Shown piece by piece: positions 53,101-60,189 of a DNA stretch of 61,217 nt. Position 1 is the first letter of the stretch. Every line of letters starts with the position of its first letter. The notes under the pieces were generated by a model. It saw only the letters and a program-made list of their open reading frames with translations. It was not told the origin of the DNA and did not search any database. This stretch comes from Bacteroidales bacterium UBA6248. Lineage in GTDB: Bacteria > Bacteroidota > Bacteroidia > Bacteroidales > Lentimicrobiaceae. The stretch is taken from assembly GCA_002441345.1 (NCBI GenBank), contig DJVU01000006.1, positions 61,110-122,326 of the forward strand. The letters run 5' to 3'. The position numbers and the translations under genes are program-made.

Positions 53101-53466
53101 CGCATAACCCAGGGATTTTTTATCCCTGCTGATACCTAGTGCAGTTACTACGACGCCTTCGATGTCCATGACGTCGGGGTCAAGTGCAACATCAATGGTA
53201 CGTTGTCCGGCGATCAGAACTTCCTTGGCTTTCATTCCCACAAACGAAAATACCAGGGATCTTCCGCTTGCCGGGACTGCTAGTGTGTATTTACCGTCAA
53301 TATCGGTAATAACACCTACAGTAGTTCCCTTTACGAGCACTGTAGCTCCAGGGATGCCCATACCATCCGTGGCGCTTGTGACTGTACCGGAAACGGTGAT
53401 TTGTGCCAGTACCACCTGCACTCCGGCGAAAATCAGAAGTGCAAGCATCAATGCAAATTTTCTCAT
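50194..53466 (-). CDS. SusC/RagA-family TonB-linked outer-membrane transporter (operon B)
   Basis: 1090 aa. The signal peptide MRKFALMLALLIFAGVQVVLA and carboxypeptidase-like domain (GTVTSATDGMGIPGATVLVKGT) nearly repeat those of the operon A protein. Plug segment: NNVLGSLSGRVSGVQI, LYVVDGIPLDNSDF, ISILKGASATALYGSRAANGVVLITTKK. The barrel ends RTWGFGLNFNF with terminal Phe. It would work with SusD at 48623-50170 and TonB/ExbBD encoded elsewhere. Tandem duplication of a SusC/SusD module with later divergence is the simplest origin. Confidence 0.95.
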   Translation of the reverse strand: MRKFALMLALLIFAGVQVVLAQITVSGTVTSATDGMGIPGATVLVKGTTVGVITDIDGKYTLAVPASGRSLVFSFVGMKAKEVLIAGQRTIDVALDPDVMDIEGVVVTALGISRDKKSLGYAVENVSGDDLAKVRSNNVLGSLSGRVSGVQITTSSGQMGGGARLQVRGVTSITGNNQPLYVVDGIPLDNSDFSYGATGGGGYDLGNAASDINADDIEDISILKGASATALYGSRAANGVVLITTKKAKLGKQAIGVTINSSVTFENVSIYPKYQKLYGGGLIYGDDEGGLDGFLTAEIGGKTYRLADYATDESWGPAYDPNLMVLQWNAFDQEADPGNYLKETPWVYPKNDYTSFFNTAVGYQNNVQITGGNERNAFRLSYTNLDYQGLYPNSEMTRNTVSFGGSSKMHKSVDAWFNANYVKNDATGRPETGYGDRNPVQKMWQWIHTSIDYEDMKNYLNPDGSQRTWNRTAWDDPTPMYTDNPYWSAYKNYQSDQRDRLFGNTGVNVVLLPWLKFTGRAGIDFYTLRMQERMAIGSQAQSYYQEDIRTVSERNLESFFTIAKRFANDHLGMNAILGANRMDRMTERSGGLTSGGLVIPELFTLQNSLNAATIFDNTTKKRINSMYANVSFDYNYMLYLDATIRNDHSSTLAGDNRSYLYPSVSMSFILSELEGLRDNKIVSFAKLRAGYAEVGNDTDPYELLTYYTIGVPFGGNPMLNVPTTLPAGLGLMPERTKSWEVGAEFKFFQNRLGAELSLYNKKTINQIIPIQVSGTTGVGSFKINSGSMTNKGFEGLLTGTPVKMKNFRWDVMVNFATLNNTVDELSDDYNLNYLSLQNAPFRVQIGAFVGETYPIIYGTDFVYDNDGNKIIGTNGQYASTPIKPLGKVTPDFNGGITNTFTYKGFDFSFLIDMQKGGNMYYLSHVWGMYSGILEETAQLNDKGINIREPVSEGGGILLEGVIGKYDAANGFVYLDASGAEVSSPVANEKYVSGVSWASRHYNGPDAQNVFSTDYFKLREVRIGYTIPDRFTGPIKSLRASIFGRNLLTWGHANKHFDPEYLQMAGSNAQGAEGGYLPSTRTWGFGLNFNF

Positions 53467-53563
53467 AGTGTGTGTTTTTGATGAGTTAAATGTTGAACAT
53501 AACGTGCTTAATCAAAAAAAACCAGGTTGTTGGTTTGGTTGGTTTCAGACTTCTTTTTTTTGT

Positions 53564-53581
53564 TGACCTCCTCTTTAGGTT
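53564..53581 (-). promoter_or_regulatory. Conserved leader element of SusC operon B
   Basis: 18-nt element ending AGGAGGTCA, 98 nt before the start codon, matching 15 of 18 positions of the element at 48273-48290. It is followed by a stretch of CCAACC/CCAAACC repeats (53525-53546). Confidence 0.5.
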
Positions 53582-53771
53582 AGATGATTGGTTAATTGCT
53601 GCTATTATTAGAACTGATTTATAGAATCACTCTCCGTATGATGTGCCGAAAGACAGAGCATTACGCCACACGCAGTATCCGGTAAATTATGCTTTCTGGC
53701 ATCGGCCATGCATCCGGTCATAAAACAAAATCCAATACAGTCGGTAAAATCACTTCCCAAAAAACTCAGTC

Positions 53772-53790
53772 TCAGGCACTCTCAGCCTGA
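53772..53790 (-). terminator. Weak terminator of the 143-aa membrane protein gene
   Basis: TCAGGC / GCCTGA six-pair stem with 7-nt loop, two nt after the stop codon; on the minus strand a T6 run follows 8 nt later. Confidence 0.45.
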
Positions 53791-53792
53791 TG

Positions 53793-54224
53793 CTATTTCT
53801 TCTGGATTGCCAGGATTATCCCATAGAAGAGGATAAAGATGGTAGTAAAAAACAATTCGTTTAAGTCAAAAAGATTTGTACCGTAAACGAGAAGGGGATA
53901 GTTGAATAAAAGAAACTGTGCAATAAAATATAAATAAAATCCGGCCTTTTTAAATTTCCACATCTGAAAAACGCCTGCAATGGAAAGGCCTGTAAATAGG
54001 ATCATTGGCAATGCGGCCAGACCTGAAAATAAATGAGCGTCATTTGGCTCAAACGGATTAAAAAGCGGCTTTAAACCAAGTAATGCGGAGAAATAAATAA
54101 TAAGCCAAAACGCACCTCCAATAAGAGACACCAGACAAACCAGCCTGAAGATGAAAGGCAGAGCCTTCGCTTTGCTGGATTGAATATGGTTGTGATCTAA
54201 ATGGGCTTCTTCCGGTACAACCAT
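53793..54224 (-). CDS. Small four-helix membrane protein, unknown function
   Basis: 143 aa. After a hydrophilic N-terminus with His and Lys, four hydrophobic segments follow (for example LVCLVSLIGGAFWLIIYFSALLG and LAALPMILFTGLSIAGVF). The segment MWKFKKAGFYLYFIAQFLLFNYPLL is matched by MWKLNKKGFHVYTLAQLLMLILPLL in the neighbouring gene upstream, so the two are paralogues. I do not recognise a named family. It lies 112 nt after that gene. Confidence 0.65.
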   Translation of the reverse strand: MVVPEEAHLDHNHIQSSKAKALPFIFRLVCLVSLIGGAFWLIIYFSALLGLKPLFNPFEPNDAHLFSGLAALPMILFTGLSIAGVFQMWKFKKAGFYLYFIAQFLLFNYPLLVYGTNLFDLNELFFTTIFILFYGIILAIQKK

Positions 54225-54336
54225 TTTAGCTTTTAAGCTTTTGAATGGCTAATGTAAGGAATTATATCCCTAAATGTCAATATGTGGTTGAAAAAAATGT
54301 CAATTTTGTTTAAAACATAAGGCTTCCCGGCTGTAC

Positions 54337-54783
54337 CTACTTCATAAACCGGGTATTTATAGCATAAGCAAAAATAAAAGTTGCTGTAAGCAGCAGAGAT
54401 GACCACGGAGACCGATAGCCATTTACCATTAAAAGGGGCAGGATGAGCATAAGAAGTTGTGCCAGTGTATATACATGAAAACCCTTTTTGTTGAGTTTCC
54501 ACATCATCAGCACTCCGGCAAAGGATACCAGGTTTAATCCTCCGAGCAGGACAAAGAAGTTACGGCCTGCAGTTTGCACCAGCGCCAGCATCTGTTCAGC
54601 CTCGGGGATTCCCGATTGCGCAATGGCTTCAGGCATGATGTTGTATGCCATGGCAACGAAAAACGACGACAGGGCTGATCCGAGGCTTCCAATAAACGAC
54701 AGAATGCAAAGCAGGCTTAGAGTCGGAGGTCTTGTGCCGGGTTTTATAACGCCTGATTTTGGGGTATCCTGGTTCTCTTCCAT
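54337..54783 (-). CDS. Small four-helix membrane protein, paralogue of the neighbouring gene
   Basis: 148 aa; short polar N-terminus with Pro/Gly-rich GVIKPGTRPPT, then four hydrophobic segments: LSLLCILSFIGSLGSALSSFFVAMAY, FFVLLGGLNLVSFAGVLMMW, VYTLAQLLMLILPLL and SSLLLTATFIFAYAI. The Lys-Lys-Gly-Phe turn between helices 2 and 3 is shared with the 143-aa protein downstream. No named family recognised. A promoter-like TTACTTTG and an overlapping inverted repeat (54813-54850) precede it. Confidence 0.65.
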   Translation of the reverse strand: MEENQDTPKSGVIKPGTRPPTLSLLCILSFIGSLGSALSSFFVAMAYNIMPEAIAQSGIPEAEQMLALVQTAGRNFFVLLGGLNLVSFAGVLMMWKLNKKGFHVYTLAQLLMLILPLLMVNGYRSPWSSLLLTATFIFAYAINTRFMK

Positions 54784-54812
54784 TTGAATTTCCTTTGAGT
54801 AGATGGTGCAAA

Positions 54813-54850
54813 GTAATGGACTTTACCGCTTAACCGGCAAAGTCCGTTAC
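54813..54850 (-). repeat. Inverted repeat over the promoter of the 148-aa membrane protein gene
   Basis: GTAATGGACTTT (54813-54824) and AAAGTCCGTTAC (54839-54850): 12-bp arms with one mismatch, 14-nt spacer. On the minus strand the arms contain the candidate -33 (TTTG) and abut the -7 (TTACTTTG), which would suit an operator; no T-run, so not a terminator. Confidence 0.5.
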
Positions 54851-54868
54851 AGATAATTTTAACCGGGA

Positions 54869-56392
54869 TTATTCGAGTGATCCGATACAGGCTTCAACTT
54901 CATCCAGTATTTCGCACGATTTTACCAGAGCCTTCATGGTGTTATGGTCGTTATACAGTGGTCGGTCGATGTCGAGAAATTCAACATGGCGGCGTATTAC
55001 TTCATGTGCTTTGGTGACTCCAGTGCCGAATTTATATTCTCTGAAATCGAGTGCCTGGGCTGCTGCCATCAGCTCAATTCCAAGGATGCCGTAAGCGTTG
55101 TCGAGGATCGTATTGTTTTTCAGGGCAGTATTCATTCCCATAGAAACAAAGTCTTCCTGATCGGCGGCAGCAGGTATCGATTGTATTGAAGCCGGCATAC
55201 TCAGTATCCTCTGTTCCACGATCTGCATATCGGCGGTGTACTGACTGAGCATCAGTCCCGAGAACATGCCTGCGCCCTTTGTAAGGAATGCGGGCAGACC
55301 CACGCTGAGTGCCGGGTTGTTGAGGCGATTCATGCGGCGTTCCGACATAACGCTTACCATTGTTATAACAGATCCGGCCATATCCATGGGTACGGCTACC
55401 GGCGTTCCCTGGAAGTTGGCTCCTGAAAGCTGCAGGTTTTTATCCGGGAAAAAGATAGGATTGTCGCCAACTCCGTTCAACTCTATTTCGACCTGAGAGC
55501 GGGCCCAGGCCAGGGCATCGTGTGCGGCTCCTATTACCTGGGGTGTAGAGCGCATGGAATATGCATCCTGAACCTTGCATTTAATTCTGTTTTCGGCCAG
55601 GTCACCCCCTTCAACCAGGCGGCGGATGGCATTTGCGCTACGCACCGCCCCTTTAAACCCGCGAACTTCATGAAGCAGAGAATTGTAGGGGCGCATATTG
55701 GCTTTCAGGGCTTCGAGAGACATGGCTGCCGCAATTTCGGCCTGCTTCAGCCAGTTATTAGCATCGTACAGAAAAATGGCACTCATTGCGGTAAGCACAT
55801 TACTGCCGTTGATTGTTGCCAGTCCGTCGCGGGCTTTCAAGCCCGGAATGGGAATCCCGGCTTTGTCCATGGCTTCCTTCCCGTCGAGCAGCTTTCCCTT
55901 GTAATATGCTTTGCCTTCGCCCATCATCAGCAATGCTATCTGCGACATTGGCGCCAGGTCACCACTGGCCCCAACCGATCCTTTCTGGCAAACATACGGC
56001 GTTACTCCCCGGTTCAGCATTTCAACCAGTGTTAGGGTGATGTCGGGGCGCACGCCTGAATTGCCATGAGCGTGAACGTTGATTCTTCCCAGCATGGCTC
56101 CGCGGACATGCTCTTCAGGCATGGGATCTCCGATGCCGGCAGCATGATTGTAGATAAGGTATTTCTGAAAATCTTTGACCTGATCCTCATTCAGAACGAC
56201 TTCCGAAAATTCGCCGATGCCGGTATTAACGCCGTACATGATTTCTCCGGCTTCAATCTTTTTTTCGAGCATATTACGGCATTCCTGAATCCGGTGGATG
56301 GCACCGGGGTGAAGGTCAACTTTCTTTTTGTTTCGGGCTACATCCACCACATCGTTGATGGTGAGACCGTTTCCAGTGATGATGAGTGCCAT
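54869..56392 (-). CDS. Aromatic amino acid ammonia-lyase family protein (HAL/PAL/TAL type), substrate uncertain
   Basis: 507-aa MIO enzyme that removes ammonia from histidine or an aromatic amino acid. Tyr53 lies in MYGVNTGIG, the MIO triad Ala142-Ser143-Gly144 in GSVGASGDLAPM, and YSMRSTPQV and DQEDFVSMGMN supply other active-site residues. The substrate-selectivity pair is N82-H83 (YLIYNHAAGIG), whereas typical histidine lyases have Ser-His, and QEDH is QEDF. So histidine is not assured; an aromatic lyase or aminomutase is possible. It is separated from the second lyase by a terminator, so it has its own transcript. Confidence 0.85.
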   Translation of the reverse strand: MALIITGNGLTINDVVDVARNKKKVDLHPGAIHRIQECRNMLEKKIEAGEIMYGVNTGIGEFSEVVLNEDQVKDFQKYLIYNHAAGIGDPMPEEHVRGAMLGRINVHAHGNSGVRPDITLTLVEMLNRGVTPYVCQKGSVGASGDLAPMSQIALLMMGEGKAYYKGKLLDGKEAMDKAGIPIPGLKARDGLATINGSNVLTAMSAIFLYDANNWLKQAEIAAAMSLEALKANMRPYNSLLHEVRGFKGAVRSANAIRRLVEGGDLAENRIKCKVQDAYSMRSTPQVIGAAHDALAWARSQVEIELNGVGDNPIFFPDKNLQLSGANFQGTPVAVPMDMAGSVITMVSVMSERRMNRLNNPALSVGLPAFLTKGAGMFSGLMLSQYTADMQIVEQRILSMPASIQSIPAAADQEDFVSMGMNTALKNNTILDNAYGILGIELMAAAQALDFREYKFGTGVTKAHEVIRRHVEFLDIDRPLYNDHNTMKALVKSCEILDEVEACIGSLE

Positions 56393-56445
56393 GGCGTTGC
56401 GTGTTATGGGTTTCTACATCAAAGGAATAGAAAAGCGGGGAAATC

Positions 56446-56476
56446 ACAAAAAAAAACCGGATAAAAATACCCGGTT
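56446..56476 (-). terminator. Terminator of the histidine ammonia-lyase gene
   Basis: AACCGG (56455-56460) / CCGGTT (56471-56476) stem with 10-nt loop; on the minus strand nine T follow (56446-56454, mostly). It is 18 nt after the hutH stop codon. Confidence 0.8.
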
Positions 56477-56494
56477 CTTTAAAAAATGCTTTCC

Positions 56495-57994
56495 CTATTC
56501 CGGAAAATCGATCTCTACCTGACGCAGAAACTCTATGGATTTTGCAATCTCGGTGTACATGATGGCATCGTCTTTAATAAAAGGAACCAATCTCCGGTAT
56601 TCCGAGATGAAGGCATTCAGGAACGGAGACGTTGCTGCAGCATCCCTGAATTCGAGTGCCTGAGTGCCAGCGAACAGTTCGATGGCAATCAGTTTTTCAA
56701 GGTTGTTGACAACCCGCAGTGTTTTTGTTGCGGCATTCGCTCCCATGCTTACGTGGTCTTCCTGCTCGTTTGAAGAGGTGATGGAGTCGACGGAACAGGG
56801 TGTGGCGAGCTGTTTATTCTGACTTACGATGCTGGCAGCAGTGTATTGCGGAATCATAAACCCTGAATTAAGTCCCGGTTTTGCAACCAGGAACTCGGGA
56901 AGTCCTCTTTGGCCAGCTATTAGCCTGTATACGCGCCTTTCGGAGATATTCCCAAGTTCGGCCAGGGCAATAGCCAGAAAGTCAAGGGCAAACGCCAGGG
57001 GTTCGCCATGGAAATTACCGCCCGACAGCACAAGATCTTCGTCGGGAAAAATGGTCGGATTGTCGGTAACAGAATTTATCTCGGTAAGAATCACCGATTC
57101 CACATAAGTGAGAGTATCTTTCACTGCACCGTGAACCTGCGGGATACACCGGAAGGAATACGGATCCTGAACTTTTTTACCCTCCTGCAGGATAAGCCTG
57201 CTGCCGTTAAGCAGGTTGCGGAAGTTGCGTGCTGTTTCAATCTGACCTTTGTGCGGACGTATGGTATGGAGCTGCTCCATAAACGGGTCGAGGCGTCCGT
57301 TGTATGCCTCCAGCGAGATGGCTCCGGTGATGTCGGCAAACTTGCTCAGCTTTCTGGCTTTCAATAATATATGAACAGCATGAGCGCTCATAAACTGGGT
57401 GCCATTCAGCAATGCCAGTCCTTCTTTCGACTGAAGGGTGATGGGCTCCCAGCCGAATTCCTTTAGAACCTTGCTGGCAGATACGATGCGGCCATTGCGC
57501 TTCATCTCTCCCATACCAAGCAACGGCAGGCACAGATGCGCCAGAGGAGCCAGATCGCCCGAAGCCCCCAGGGATCCCTGTTCGTAGACAACCGGCAGGG
57601 TGTTGTGGTTGTAAAAATCAATAAGGCGCTGCACTGTTTTTACCTGAACGCCGGAATTTCCCGACGAGAGGGCGTGAGCCTTGAGCAGCAGCATCAGCCG
57701 GACAATCTCATCCTGTATGGCTTCTCCGGTGCCACATGCATGCGACATAACCAGGTTTTCCTGCAGTTTGCTGAGATCGTTTTCCGAAATGCTGATATTG
57801 CAGAGCGATCCGAATCCCGTGGTAATACCGTAAATGGGGTCGCCGTGGTTTTCAAGCTTGTTGTCGAGGTATTGCCGGCAATGGCTGATTCGGCCGGCAG
57901 CCTCCTCGGAGATTGTAAGTGTGGCATTGCTGCCCAGAATCTGTTCAATAACATCCAGGTTCAGGGATTCTGAACCAATTGCAAATGAGTTCAT
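56495..57994 (-). CDS. hutH: Histidine ammonia-lyase
   Basis: About 499 aa from the ATG at 57994 (MNSFAIGSES); the frame is open to 58024, but the later Met gives the normal size. MIO triad in QGSLGASGDLAPLAHL, Tyr in IYGITTGFGSL, selectivity pair Ser-His in LVMSHACGTG, YSFRCIPQVHGA, and EQEDHVSMGANAA are all as in proven histidine lyases. It converts histidine to urocanate and ammonia. Other hut genes are not in the window. It lies between the second lyase and hisS. Confidence 0.92.
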   Translation of the reverse strand: MNSFAIGSESLNLDVIEQILGSNATLTISEEAAGRISHCRQYLDNKLENHGDPIYGITTGFGSLCNISISENDLSKLQENLVMSHACGTGEAIQDEIVRLMLLLKAHALSSGNSGVQVKTVQRLIDFYNHNTLPVVYEQGSLGASGDLAPLAHLCLPLLGMGEMKRNGRIVSASKVLKEFGWEPITLQSKEGLALLNGTQFMSAHAVHILLKARKLSKFADITGAISLEAYNGRLDPFMEQLHTIRPHKGQIETARNFRNLLNGSRLILQEGKKVQDPYSFRCIPQVHGAVKDTLTYVESVILTEINSVTDNPTIFPDEDLVLSGGNFHGEPLAFALDFLAIALAELGNISERRVYRLIAGQRGLPEFLVAKPGLNSGFMIPQYTAASIVSQNKQLATPCSVDSITSSNEQEDHVSMGANAATKTLRVVNNLEKLIAIELFAGTQALEFRDAAATSPFLNAFISEYRRLVPFIKDDAIMYTEIAKSIEFLRQVEIDFPE

Positions 57995-58117
57995 AGAAGT
58001 GTATTTTTTTAAGTTCGTAATCAACCGTATAACTAATCAAAGGCGGACCATTTTATAAGGTAAGGCCGCTGCGGTTGATTTTTACCTTGAAGAGCAGGTT
58101 CCAGCGAATAAACATGA

Positions 58118-59482
58118 TCAGCGGATATGGGATGAAAGTTGTGAAACCGGAAGTGTCAGCTGCTCGCCGCTTTCCATATTTTTCAGAATGGCATTTTCAT
58201 GCTTTCTCTCTTCTTCGCCAATAATTACCACCCAGGGAATTTTGCTGGCATCGGCATAGGCAAACTGTTTTTTCAGTTTGGCGTTGTCCGGATATATTTC
58301 GGTATTGATGCCGGCGGCTCTGAGTGCGGAGGCAATGCGAACAGAGTATGTTTCTTCCTCTCCTCCGAAATTCACGAGCATAGCTTTTGTAGTGACGGAC
58401 GATTCTGAAGGAAAGAGATGAAGCTCATTCATAACATCGTAAATCCGGTCAGCGCCAAACGAGATGCCAACGCCTGAGACCCCCGGAAGGCCAAATATAC
58501 CGGTAAGGTTGTCGTACCTTCCGCCTCCGCTGATGCTGCCCATTGAGACGTCAGGGGCTTTGATCTCGATGATGGCTCCGGTGTAATAATTCAATCCTCT
58601 GGCAAGTGTCAGGTCAAGCTCGAGCGGAGAATCAATATCCATAACGCTGGTCAAACGAAAAATGGTTCGGATCTCCTCAATGCCTTTCATACCTTCCCGG
58701 GTATGGGACAGCAAATCCTGCAGTGCATTCATTTTTTCTTCGTGCGTGCCGCTCAGGTTCAGCACCGGCTGAAGTTTTTCAATAGCGCCGGCATCTATTC
58801 CTTTAGAAGCCAGCTCTTCGTTTACCTTTTCTGCACCGATCTTATCGAGTTTGTCGATCGCAACGGTTATATCGGTCAGTTTGTCGGGGTATCCGATCAG
58901 TTCTGCTATTCCTGAAAGTATCTTACGGTTGTTGAGTTTAATTACGATGCGGATGCCGAGTTTCTTAAAAATTTGTCCTGCAATAAGCAGAAGCTCGGCT
59001 TCGTTGAGCAGGGAGTCGGACCCCACCACATCGGCATCGCACTGGTAAAATTCCCGGTATCTTCCTTTCTGAGGCCGGTCGGCTCTCCATACCGGCTGAA
59101 TCTGATAGCGTTTAAACGGGAAAGTGATCTCGTTGCGGTGCTGCACCACGAAGCGTGCAAAAGGAACCGTAAGATCGTACCTGAGTCCTTTTTCGCTGAT
59201 TTTAGATGTGAGGGCTGCTGAAGATATATCCGATAAGTTGTTGCTTTCAATTCCCGAAAGGAAATCGCCCGAGTTTAAAATCCGGAACAACAGCCGGTCG
59301 CCTTCCTCGCCGTATTTTCCCAGAAGCGTACTCAGGTTTTCCATTGCCGGTGTTTCAATCGGCTGATAACCGTATTTCTCGAAAACGGAGCGGATGGTAT
59401 TGAAAATGTAATTCCTGCGATTCATCTCGAGGGGAGTAAAATCGCGGGTTCCCTTCGGAACAGAGGGTTTGGTTATACTCAT
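58118..59482 (-). CDS. hisS: Histidine--tRNA ligase
   Basis: 454-aa class II aminoacyl-tRNA synthetase. Motif 1 region KGTRDFTPLEMNRRNYIF, motif 2 YQIQPVWRADRPQKGRYREFYQCDADVVG, histidine-specific LARGLNYYTGAIIEI, and motif 3 SGGGRYDNLTGIFG with GISFGADRI are present; the C-terminal anticodon-binding domain follows (TKAMLVNFGGEEETYSV, QFAYADASKIPWVVIIGEEE). Full length. Promoter box at 59541-59570. Its neighbour hutH degrades the same amino acid, perhaps by chance. Confidence 0.97.
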   Translation of the reverse strand: MSITKPSVPKGTRDFTPLEMNRRNYIFNTIRSVFEKYGYQPIETPAMENLSTLLGKYGEEGDRLLFRILNSGDFLSGIESNNLSDISSAALTSKISEKGLRYDLTVPFARFVVQHRNEITFPFKRYQIQPVWRADRPQKGRYREFYQCDADVVGSDSLLNEAELLLIAGQIFKKLGIRIVIKLNNRKILSGIAELIGYPDKLTDITVAIDKLDKIGAEKVNEELASKGIDAGAIEKLQPVLNLSGTHEEKMNALQDLLSHTREGMKGIEEIRTIFRLTSVMDIDSPLELDLTLARGLNYYTGAIIEIKAPDVSMGSISGGGRYDNLTGIFGLPGVSGVGISFGADRIYDVMNELHLFPSESSVTTKAMLVNFGGEEETYSVRIASALRAAGINTEIYPDNAKLKKQFAYADASKIPWVVIIGEEERKHENAILKNMESGEQLTLPVSQLSSHIR

Positions 59483-59540
59483 AGTGAGTTATTTTCGTAT
59501 GGATGCAATTCCGGAGCCGGTACTGCCGGTATTGCTGTGA

Positions 59541-59570
59541 CAAAATTACGCAAATTCAGACTTGCTGCAA
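59541..59570 (-). promoter_or_regulatory. Promoter of hisS
   Basis: On the minus strand TTG (59568-59570), 19 nt, TAATTTTG (59541-59548), 58 nt before the hisS start codon. The -33 part lies within the 3' end of the cupin gene. Confidence 0.7.
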
Positions 59571-60035
59571 GTTTAGCTTATCAATCAGCGACAGCAGATA
59601 TGCAGGTGCTTCCTTCGAATACTCTTCGGGAGCCCATCCGGCGAAGTCTTTATCGTCAAGCGGATTATATGGCCCGTCTTTGACCTCATAACCTATCGAT
59701 CCGGATTCAAGCGACAGCACGGTATGGTAGGTCCGTTCGGCCACTTCTGCGGCATACAATCCGCTTCCCGGCTTAAGAACGGCATAATCGGTAATATTTC
59801 CTTCATCGTCGAACTGTACCACGCAAAGCGTTCCCCTCAGGGCAAAGAAAACCTCCCGCTTATCGGGATTTTCGTGTTTATGCGGCCGTATGTAAGTTCC
59901 CGGTTCCATAGCATTAAGCAATCGCTGAAGCGGATCTTCAGGCCCTGAGTGAAAGTTGTGGTTCATACGCAGCCTTGCCGTTTGCCTGGCTTTGGCCGTA
60001 AGCATATCCAGAAGTTCCTTGTCGATTTTTTTCAT
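59556..60035 (-). CDS. WbuC-like cupin-fold protein
   Basis: 159 aa. The segment RLRMNHNFHSGPEDPLQRLLNAMEPGTYIRPHKHENPDKREVFFALRG resembles the WbuC family of cupin metalloproteins found in O-antigen and other surface-polysaccharide loci; the HKH and later YHTVLSL His residues would bind metal. Catalytic role unproven in the family. It ends 73 nt before the hisS start and its 3' end covers the hisS -33 box. No sugar-biosynthesis genes adjoin it, apart from the more distant gtrA, rfaE2 and O-antigen ligase. Confidence 0.8.
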   Translation of the reverse strand: MKKIDKELLDMLTAKARQTARLRMNHNFHSGPEDPLQRLLNAMEPGTYIRPHKHENPDKREVFFALRGTLCVVQFDDEGNITDYAVLKPGSGLYAAEVAERTYHTVLSLESGSIGYEVKDGPYNPLDDKDFAGWAPEEYSKEAPAYLLSLIDKLNLQQV

Positions 60036-60189
60036 CCGGAAGTACGTTTTATAACAGGGATTTCGTCAGGCAGAGCCGGCCATCCCTGGAAATGGGACAT
60101 GGTTCCGGTGTTCCGGCAAAAACTTCGCAGGTATTTTTTGGGTAACCGGACATTTGCCGTTGCAGGCTGTTTGAACGAAAACACCGCAG

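Noticed and set aside
42712..53466. Calling the SusC/SusD region a polysaccharide utilisation locus
   Set aside because: No glycoside hydrolase, lyase, sulfatase or hybrid regulator gene is present, so the substrate class is open.
53525..53546. GGTTGTTGGTTTGGTTGGTTTC tract considered as a CRISPR-like or tandem repeat
   Set aside because: Only three or four imperfect 5-6-nt units with no spacers; more likely part of the SusC leader.
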